Source of the DNA: Allofournierella_A excrementavium | Lineage (GTDB): Bacteria > Bacillota > Clostridia > Oscillospirales > Ruminococcaceae | NCBI GenBank assembly: GCA_019120375.1 | Contig: DWVE01000062.1 | Location: 18,978 to 82,977 of the forward strand | Length of the DNA stretch: 64,000 nt | Reading direction: 5' to 3' | Part shown: piece by piece, positions 58,253 to 64,000 of the stretch | How the letters are laid out: the number at the start of each line of letters is the position of its first letter | Position numbering within the stretch: position 1 is the first letter of the stretch | Program-made: the position numbers and the translations under genes | The notes under the pieces: model-generated | What the model saw: only the letters and a program-made list of their open reading frames with translations | What the model was told of the DNA's origin: nothing | The model's database searches: none

Positions 58253-59566
58253 TTACAGGGCGTTCAGGCGGCTCTCCATGTCGGCCACGGCCTGTTCCGC
58301 GGTCTTCTGGCCCAGCAGGGCGGCCTGCAGTTCTTCGGTGATGACGCTCTTGACCTCGCTGGCGTTGGTCATGCGGGCGGTCTCCTCCAGCCGCGCGGTG
58401 GCGGTAGACTCCAGGAAGCCGTTCAGGTAAGCGTCGTTCTTGACTTCTTCCTTCTCGGAGGCGCTCACGGTCACAGGGGGCATGCCGTTGTTGGTGAAGT
58501 AGTCCATGGCGACGTCGTCGCTCACCAGGGTCAGGGCCAGATCGGCGGCCTGCTCCTTGTAGTCGCTCTTGTCAAAGATGACCAGCATGTGGCCCCACAT
58601 GGTGGACTGGGGCTGGTCGCCGGCGTTCAGAACGGGGCGGGGCATGGCGCTGCAAACATTGACCACGTCCTCGGGAGCAATGCCGTTGCTCACGGCCTGG
58701 CCCTTGGCGACCACGGCGTCGTCATAGAAGGCCATCTTGCCCTGGGCGAACATCTGACGGGCCTCGCTGCGGCCGGTGTCCATGGCGATGTAGCCCTTGG
58801 CCAGCATGTCCTGATACCACTTGACGCACTCCACGGCGGCCTCGCTGTTGATGGTCACAGAGCCGTCCTCGCCGAAGATGGCGCCGCCGAAGGTCCACAG
58901 CCAGGGCATGAAGTCGCCGGCGCAGGTGTCGTCCTTGGTGGAAACGCCGTAGGGCACGATGCCCTCGCCCAGCGCGGCCCCGTCGGCCAGGCACTGCTCA
59001 AACTCTTCCATGGTGGTGGGCACGGTGTCCCAGCCGGCGCGGGCCAGGATCTTGGGGTTGTAGACCATGGTGATGGAGGCCATGCTCCAGGGAAGAGCCA
59101 GCTGCTTGCCGTCCACATTGCCCACGTCCAGGGCGGACTGGGTGAAGTTCTCTTTCAGATACTCCTCGCCCAGGATGTCGTTCCAGTCGGCCAGAACGCC
59201 CGCCTGCGCCACGGTGTTGAAGATGCCGATGTCCACCTGGGCCAGGTCAAGCTGCTCGGAGCCCTGGTTGCGGATGAGCAGCTGCTGAGCGGTGTCCGCC
59301 CAGGTCCAGCCCACTCAGGTCACGGTGTTGCCGCTGGCCTCTTCGTAGGTGGTGCGCATGCGCTGGAAGATCTCCTTGGAGGCCTCTTCCTCGCCGGACC
59401 AGCCGGCCCAGACGATGTTCACCGGCTCGGTGGACCCGGAGCCGCTGTCCCCGGTGGAGGCAGGGGTGGAGCCGTCGGTGGAGGCGGGGGTGCCGCCGCA
59501 GCCGGCCAGAAGGGAAACAGCCATGAGCGCGCTGAGGCTCAGCGCCAGCATTTTTCTCATTTTCAT
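58253..59566 (-). pseudogene. ABC sugar-binding lipoprotein with in-frame TGA near residue 84
   Basis: A CUT1 extracellular binding protein, 437 residues if the stop is read as Trp. Signal peptide with lipobox SLLAGCGG (Cys near residue 23), a Ser/Thr-rich linker, and binding-protein core beginning NIVWAGWSGEEEASKEIF. At 59315-59317 the minus strand reads TGA; the context TVT-stop-VGWTW continues in the same frame for 353 more residues without other damage, so TGG to TGA is the simplest lesion. Translation of the downstream part could not make an exported protein. The transporter would be non-functional unless this is a sequence error. Confidence 0.85.
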
Positions 59567-59659
59567 TGTGATTCTCCTTTGTCCTGTATTTGATGTTCGG
59601 ATGATTGAATGGGCCCTATCAAACCGGTGATCCTGCGTTTGGGCGTCCCCGTGCTCAAA

Positions 59660-61816
59660 TCACCGGTGTTGCCTGTATACGCGCACCTCGAACAGATGCG
59701 CCCGTTCGTCGCCCCAGGTCTTTTCGCAGACCAGGCGCAGCGCCGTGGCCGTCACGGCCTCCCCGGCGGAAAGCTCCAGCAGCCGCCGCCAGTTGCCGGT
59801 GCAGCGGGCCACCGTCCGCCAGCCGTTTTCCGTCAGCGCCTGCACGCTCACATCCCGCATCAGCTGGGGCGGCATGCCCTTGCGGGCGGCGAATTTGTGG
59901 TGATCCTCCCAGTGGTCGGGGCGGCTGCTGGGGATCTCCATCGAGAGCTCCGGGTCAAGATACAAAAGGATGGTGTCGAAGGTGCGGGGTGCGTCCCAGC
60001 GCAGCTCCAGCCAGGGCGCGGCCTCGGGGGCCGAGCACCACAGGTGGGGCTGCCGCCACACGCGGCTGCATCCGTCGACCACGTTCTCCGGGGCGTAAAA
60101 GCTGTTCTTTCCGGGCAGGAAGAGGGGGTCGCGGTATTCCGGGGCGTCGGCCCTGCCGCACAGGATGCCCGGCGCTCTTCGCTCCGCCAGTGCCAGCGAG
60201 ACGCCGGGGGCGGGGTCGAATACAAGCATACCATACTGCCCCTGCGCCTGGGAAGGGAAGAGGGCGTCCAGCCAGTTCTCCCCGGCGGTCAGCTGCCAGC
60301 TCTGTTCACCCGCCGGCTGGCCGGGGCACAGGCGGCTGGGCAGGGGGCAGCAGTGCCAGACCGCCTGCAGCGTGGCGGGCGCGTCGGCCCGCACCAGAAA
60401 GCGGCCGCGGGGCTCGTCGGGGCAGGGGCAGGCGACGAAGCCGCCCTGTTCCAGTGAGAACCAGCCGGCGGCAGGCCCTTCTTCGGGCTGGTAGCGGGAG
60501 CTGGCGGTCACCGCCGCGTCCCGGGCCAGGTCCTCCGGGTCCTGGTTGGAGAGGCCCGGCAGGAACATGTCCTCCCGCAGCAGGGTCTGGCGGATGCGCT
60601 CCACCTCTTCGGGAGTCAGCGCCGCGGGGCTTTTGCCCCACCGCAGGCAGCCCCAGGCCAGCGCCGCGGCGGCCTGGCCGGAAAGGCCGCAGGTGTTCAT
60701 CACCCGGGTGGAGACGAAGGCCTCCCGGCGGGTGCCGATGTTCCGCCCCGCGAACAGCAGGTTGGGGAAATCGGCGTGATACAAACAGCGCAGCGGCACG
60801 GCGTAGACGTTCACCGGGATCTGGGTGCAGTTGTCCTCGTCGCTGCCGATGCTCTCGGCGGGGTGGAAATCCATGTACCATCCGCCGTAAAAGCCGCCGT
60901 CGGCAAAATCGGTGTGGCGCAGCACGTCCTCCTGGCTGAGTAGATAGGCGGTGTCCATCCGGCGGGATTCCCGCTTGCCGGGCAGGCTGCCCACCCACTC
61001 CAGGGTGTAGCAGGCGGCGTTGAAGCGGCCGCTGTTCTTTATGTAGTTCCAGATGCCCATCACGATGCGCCGCAGCTCAAAGGCGATGTCCTGCGCGTCG
61101 GCGATGGTGTTGCGCAGCCCGCCGTATTCGAACCACCAGCAGTCGCTGCCGCTCTGGGTCTCGGACACGATGCGCCCGCCCCGGCCCAGCAGGGCCTCCA
61201 CATCTTCCAGGCTGTATGCGTAGGAGGGCGGCACAAAGGCCACCGGGTGGTCCTCCTTTTTTACATAATAGAGGATGGAACTGCCCAGCAGTGCGGTGGG
61301 CTCGGGAGCAGCGTCCTTGCGGAACAGATGCTCGCCGATCCAGTAGGGCACGCCCGCCCTCGCCCCCACCGACCCGTCGCCGGTGGCGTCGATGAACATT
61401 TTGGCGTGCACCCGCCAGGTGCGCTCGCTGGCCTGCTGGCTGCCCTGCACCCAGAGCAGTCTGCGGTCCCGAACCTCCACTTCGGTGACGTCGGTGTTCA
61501 GAAGAAGGGTCAGGCCCGGCTGGCTGGTCACCGCGTCCAGAAGCACGTCGTCCCAGAACAGGGGGGTGCCGTCGGGATTGGTGTAGAGGTTGCGCATCTT
61601 CAGCGCGCCCAGCACGCCCATCTCCTCGCTGAACAGGTTGCCCGCGCCCACAGCGCCCCGGGTCCACACCCGGATCTCGCTGCTGGAATTGCCGCCCAGC
61701 ACCGGGCGGTTCTGGATGAGCACGACCTCAAGGCCAAGGCGCGCGGCCTCCAGCGCCGCGCAGACGCCGGCGGGGCCGCCGCCCACCACGGCCAGATCGG
61801 TGTATAACTCTTTCAT
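59660..61816 (-). CDS. FAD-dependent oxidoreductase (FAD_oxidored) with C-terminal discoidin-like domain
   Basis: 718 residues. FAD-binding VVGGGPAGVCAALEAARLG near residue 9 and LGGNSSSEIRVWTRGA near 42; FIDATGDGSVG near 145; AGRNIGTRREAFVSTRVM near 410. Residues from about 560 form a beta-sandwich resembling F5/8-type-C (discoidin) domains (PENVVDGCSRVW, PWLELRWDAPRTFDTILLYL). It has no signal peptide when started at 61816. It probably oxidises the sugar or glycoside brought in by the ABC importer encoded downstream. First gene of the operon. Confidence 0.85.
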   Translation of the reverse strand: MKELYTDLAVVGGGPAGVCAALEAARLGLEVVLIQNRPVLGGNSSSEIRVWTRGAVGAGNLFSEEMGVLGALKMRNLYTNPDGTPLFWDDVLLDAVTSQPGLTLLLNTDVTEVEVRDRRLLWVQGSQQASERTWRVHAKMFIDATGDGSVGARAGVPYWIGEHLFRKDAAPEPTALLGSSILYYVKKEDHPVAFVPPSYAYSLEDVEALLGRGGRIVSETQSGSDCWWFEYGGLRNTIADAQDIAFELRRIVMGIWNYIKNSGRFNAACYTLEWVGSLPGKRESRRMDTAYLLSQEDVLRHTDFADGGFYGGWYMDFHPAESIGSDEDNCTQIPVNVYAVPLRCLYHADFPNLLFAGRNIGTRREAFVSTRVMNTCGLSGQAAAALAWGCLRWGKSPAALTPEEVERIRQTLLREDMFLPGLSNQDPEDLARDAAVTASSRYQPEEGPAAGWFSLEQGGFVACPCPDEPRGRFLVRADAPATLQAVWHCCPLPSRLCPGQPAGEQSWQLTAGENWLDALFPSQAQGQYGMLVFDPAPGVSLALAERRAPGILCGRADAPEYRDPLFLPGKNSFYAPENVVDGCSRVWRQPHLWCSAPEAAPWLELRWDAPRTFDTILLYLDPELSMEIPSSRPDHWEDHHKFAARKGMPPQLMRDVSVQALTENGWRTVARCTGNWRRLLELSAGEAVTATALRLVCEKTWGDERAHLFEVRVYRQHR

Positions 61817-62020
61817 GCTTCCACACACCTTTGTTGAGAGCAGATTATTCCACTTGAACAGGGCCTTGCCCGCAAAAGGATTCGCCTGTTTTCCTGTTAA
61901 ACATAAAAAAATCAAGAAAAAGAAGAAACTTTTTGTTTGATTTGTCTCCATTCTAACAGCAAATGCGGCCCGCCGCCATGATTGTTTTGCTTTGTTTCTG
62001 GATTATTCTGCACTAAGTTG

Positions 62021-62049
62021 TTGACGCTGTGCGAAAGATGGGCTACACT
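62021..62049 (+). promoter_or_regulatory. Promoter of the PocR/AraC gene
   Basis: TTGACG (62021-62026), 17-bp spacer, TACACT (62044-62049). The gap 61817-62020 is AT-rich and should hold the divergent operon promoter. Confidence 0.7.
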
Positions 62050-62087
62050 GGATGCAGAGAAACGGCCCGGCAAAGGAGGAAAAAAGG

Positions 62088-63023
62088 ATGGCAAACCCGT
62101 ACCAGAGCGTGGGGGACTATCTGCAGTTCATCCGGGACAAATACAACGTCCAGATCTGCGTGAAGGACTTCGGCGGCTTCATCCACATCAACAAGGACCT
62201 GTCGGAGGCGCTGGACCCCTTCCTTGCCCACACCAACCCCTTCTGCCTGTACATGAAAAGCGAGCCGGAGCGCTTTCACGTCTGCCTTTCCATGATACGC
62301 AAGATGCACGACAAGCTGCTGCGCACCAAAAAGCCCTTCTTCGGCGTCTGCCACGCGGGGCTGGGGGAGTATGTGGTGCCGGTGTATTCCGGCGATCTGC
62401 TGCTGGGCACGGTGAACGCCGGATTTTTCCAGACCAACGAGGCCCGCACCCGCTGGTGCATCGCCCACGCCTGCCGCTGCAGCGAGGGGCTGGAGACCGA
62501 ACGGGCGCTGGAACTCTATGTCGCCAACATCGCCACGCCCACCATCCCGGTGGACGACCTGCTGGTGGAGCTGCAGCTGGTGGCGGGGCACCTGGGCCAG
62601 TCCTATCAGGCGCTGAACAACACCCACGCCGCCCCCAACATGGCCCGGCGCTACCAGAATTCCAGCGAGGACACCATCTTCTCCCACGCGGTGGAATATG
62701 TGCGCATCAACTGCACCCAGCACGTCTCGCTGCCCGAGCTGGCGCGCTTCTGCCATTGCAGCGAGAGCTACCTCAGCCACCTGTTCAAGCGGCACGCCGG
62801 GGTGAACGTGAGCACCTATGTGAACAAGGTGCGGGTGGAGCAGGCCAAGGGCATGCTGCGCTACAGCCTGCTGCCGGTGGCGGACGTGGCGTGCGCCTGC
62901 GGCTTCAACGACCCGAACTATTTTTCCCGGGTGTTCGCCCGCATCATGGGCATCCCGCCCTCGGAGTACCGCCGCCGCTTTCTGGACATCGAGACCCGCC
63001 AGCCGCCGCCGCAGGCGCGGTGA
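62088..63023 (+). CDS. AraC-family regulator with PocR sensor domain
   Basis: 311 residues. N-terminal PocR-type domain (about 5-175) with four or more conserved Cys (FCLYMKS, HVCLSMI, FFGVCHAGL, RWCIAHACRC) and a C-terminal AraC domain (about 205-300; LPELARFCHCSESYLSHLFKR, VADVACACGFNDPNYFSRVF, GIPPSEYRRRF). PocR domains bind small hydrocarbon or polyol ligands. Divergent from the FAD-oxidoreductase/ABC operon, which it probably activates. RBS AAAGGAGG. Confidence 0.9.
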   Translation: MANPYQSVGDYLQFIRDKYNVQICVKDFGGFIHINKDLSEALDPFLAHTNPFCLYMKSEPERFHVCLSMIRKMHDKLLRTKKPFFGVCHAGLGEYVVPVYSGDLLLGTVNAGFFQTNEARTRWCIAHACRCSEGLETERALELYVANIATPTIPVDDLLVELQLVAGHLGQSYQALNNTHAAPNMARRYQNSSEDTIFSHAVEYVRINCTQHVSLPELARFCHCSESYLSHLFKRHAGVNVSTYVNKVRVEQAKGMLRYSLLPVADVACACGFNDPNYFSRVFARIMGIPPSEYRRRFLDIETRQPPPQAR

Positions 63024-63159
63024 AGAACTGCGGGGCAGATACAAGAATCGGCCGCCGCGGCGGGCAGACAGGACCCCCGGCGATGTGCTATCCTTAAAAA
63101 AATGAAGCGACCCGCCCCCGCGCACAAGAGCGCAATGAAAACAAGGAGGGGACCGCCCT

Positions 63160-63828
63160 GTGAACGCCGCCCTGATCGCGGGCATGCTGCTGGCCTACAC
63201 CGCCGCGCTGTGCCTGCTCATCCGAAAAGCCTGTTCCGCCCGCAAAAGCTATCTGGCAGAAAAAATTCTGTGCAGCCTGCTGTTTGTGGCGGTGGCGGGC
63301 GTGTCCGCCAAGCTGGGCAGCCGGCCCGAGGCCTTCGTGCACCTTGCGCCCGCTTTGGGCTGCTGCGTGACGGGGGATGTGCTGCTGGCTGTCTATAACC
63401 GCCGCCGCAGGCTGCCCTGGTTCGTGGCGGGCGGCGTGTGCTTTCTGGCGGGGCACGGGCTGTTCGTGTGGGGGCTGTGCCGCCTGCAGCCGGTGGGCTG
63501 GCCGGTGCCTGTGGCTGCCGCCGCCGGCGCGCTGGGGGTGCTGGCGCTGAGCCGCCTGCCCGGCATGCGCTTCGGCCGCCTGCTGCCCATGGCGGCGGTC
63601 TACGCGGCCTTCGTCTCCGCCTTTCTGGGCAAGGGGTTCCAGCTGGCGGCGGGCCTGGGCCAACCCTGGTGCTTTCTGGTGCTGACGGGCGCGGCCCTGT
63701 TCTGGGTGTCGGACCTTTTGATTTTGTTCCTTTATTTTTACCGCGCCTCCCACCCGGCGGTGCACGCCGCAAATCTGGCCACCTATTATTACGGCATGTT
63801 CCTGGTGGCCATCAGTCTGGGGTTTTGA
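63160..63828 (+). CDS. YhhN/lysoplasmalogenase-family membrane protein
   Basis: 222 residues, seven to eight helices. Conserved acidic sites VTGDVLLAVYN near residue 75 and FWVSDLLILF near 188, the YhhN/TMEM86 pattern. Family members hydrolyse the vinyl-ether bond of lysoplasmalogens in the membrane; plasmalogens occur in anaerobic Firmicutes. GTG start at 63160 with AAGGAGGGG upstream. Confidence 0.85.
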   Translation: MNAALIAGMLLAYTAALCLLIRKACSARKSYLAEKILCSLLFVAVAGVSAKLGSRPEAFVHLAPALGCCVTGDVLLAVYNRRRRLPWFVAGGVCFLAGHGLFVWGLCRLQPVGWPVPVAAAAGALGVLALSRLPGMRFGRLLPMAAVYAAFVSAFLGKGFQLAAGLGQPWCFLVLTGAALFWVSDLLILFLYFYRASHPAVHAANLATYYYGMFLVAISLGF

Positions 63829-63840
63829 GCAAAACGAAGC

Positions 63841-63876
63841 GCAGCGCCTCCCGGCAGGGAAGGCGCTGCCTTTTTG
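63841..63876 (+). terminator. Terminator of the yhhN gene
   Basis: GCAGCGCCT pairs with AGGCGCTGC, 11-nt loop, then CTTTTTG. Confidence 0.8.
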
Positions 63877-63885
63877 TATATCGAA

Positions 63886-64000
63886 AACCACTCGCTAGGC
63901 GAGTGGTTCAAAAGAAGACTAATGTCGATAATGGAAAAAGAAAAACTCCCTTTGCTATACTGGGAGTGCGGTCTGCCAACTGCACAAGCAAGCAAAGGGA
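63886..64000 (+). mobile_element. Probable left end of an IS200/IS605-type element, cut by the window edge
   Basis: A perfect 10-bp stem with 3-nt loop (63886-63895, TAG, 63899-63908), like the subterminal hairpins bound by Y1 transposases, starts just past the yhhN terminator. It is followed by an AT-rich leader and a second inverted repeat, TCCCTTTGCT (63947-63956) with AGCAAAGGGA (63991-64000). The transposase itself would lie beyond the edge. An ORF from 63931 runs open to the edge but resembles no known protein. Confidence 0.4.

Noticed and set aside
59315..59317. TGA read as Trp (alternative genetic code)
   Set aside because: TGA is the normal stop of many genes here and TGG is used for Trp throughout.
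1..64000. CRISPR array, rRNA or prophage
   Set aside because: No regularly spaced repeats, rRNA sequence or phage structural genes are visible.

Overview
The window is a chromosomal segment from a GC-rich member of the Firmicutes, most likely a gut Oscillospirales/Oscillospiraceae relative. The evidence is the gene content (YfcC transporters, fermentative arginine deiminase pathway, BTAD and PocR regulators, MBG-type surface protein), AGGAGG ribosome sites and strong intrinsic terminators. Species cannot be fixed from the sequence alone. No rRNA, CRISPR array or prophage is visible. Two tRNA-Arg genes and the probable left end of an IS200/IS605-type element (right edge) are present.

Layout. 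1-3.5 kb: two glycoside hydrolase/phosphorylase genes (first truncated by the window edge). 3.5-7.7 kb: a divergent SDR/TetR pair with a clear operator, a zinc alcohol dehydrogenase, and yggS with a UPF0340 gene. 7.9-21.4 kb: the most interesting region. It is a long operon of an amidohydrolase, two FrlC-like epimerases, a FrlB-like SIS deglycase, two FrlD-like kinases, a metal-dependent hydrolase, a YjbQ protein and an SGNH hydrolase. An FrlR-like GntR repressor, a BtpA/FGGY-kinase operon and a YfcC transporter follow. The palindrome TATAACGTTATA (or a one-base variant) lies in front of all three transcription units, so I read the region as one GntR regulon for uptake and breakdown of a glycated amine (Amadori-type compound).

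21.9-30.5 kb: an arginine island of arcA, argF/arcB, arcC, an ArcD-like YfcC carrier, a regulator with two AraC HTH domains, argR, argS and tRNA-Arg(CCG). 30.8-34 kb: a frameshifted membrane GGDEF-EAL-GGDEF gene. 34.1-40.2 kb: a transglutaminase-like lipoprotein, a PilC-like protein, four small pilin-like proteins, a PilT ATPase and a BTAD (SARP-like) regulator. Next comes a large MBG-repeat surface protein whose promoter carries an 11-bp tandem repeat of the kind SARP regulators bind. 43.8-47.7 kb: tRNA-Arg(ACG), DUF2798, MATE, Crp/Fnr and a ferredoxin-like protein. 47.8-52.7 kb: LysR-controlled redox genes and TspO. 52.7-56.4 kb: cobalamin adenosyltransferase, Bcp peroxiredoxin, rhodanese, YaaA and guanine deaminase. 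56.4-63.8 kb: an ABC sugar-type transporter operon led by an FAD-oxidoreductase, divergent from a PocR/AraC regulator, then a YhhN protein.

Three otherwise normal genes carry single-base lesions: the first yfcC (+1 base), the GGDEF-EAL gene (-1 base) and the ABC binding protein (TGG to TGA). They may be real mutations or consensus errors. Many long antisense ORFs are GC-driven shadows and are omitted.
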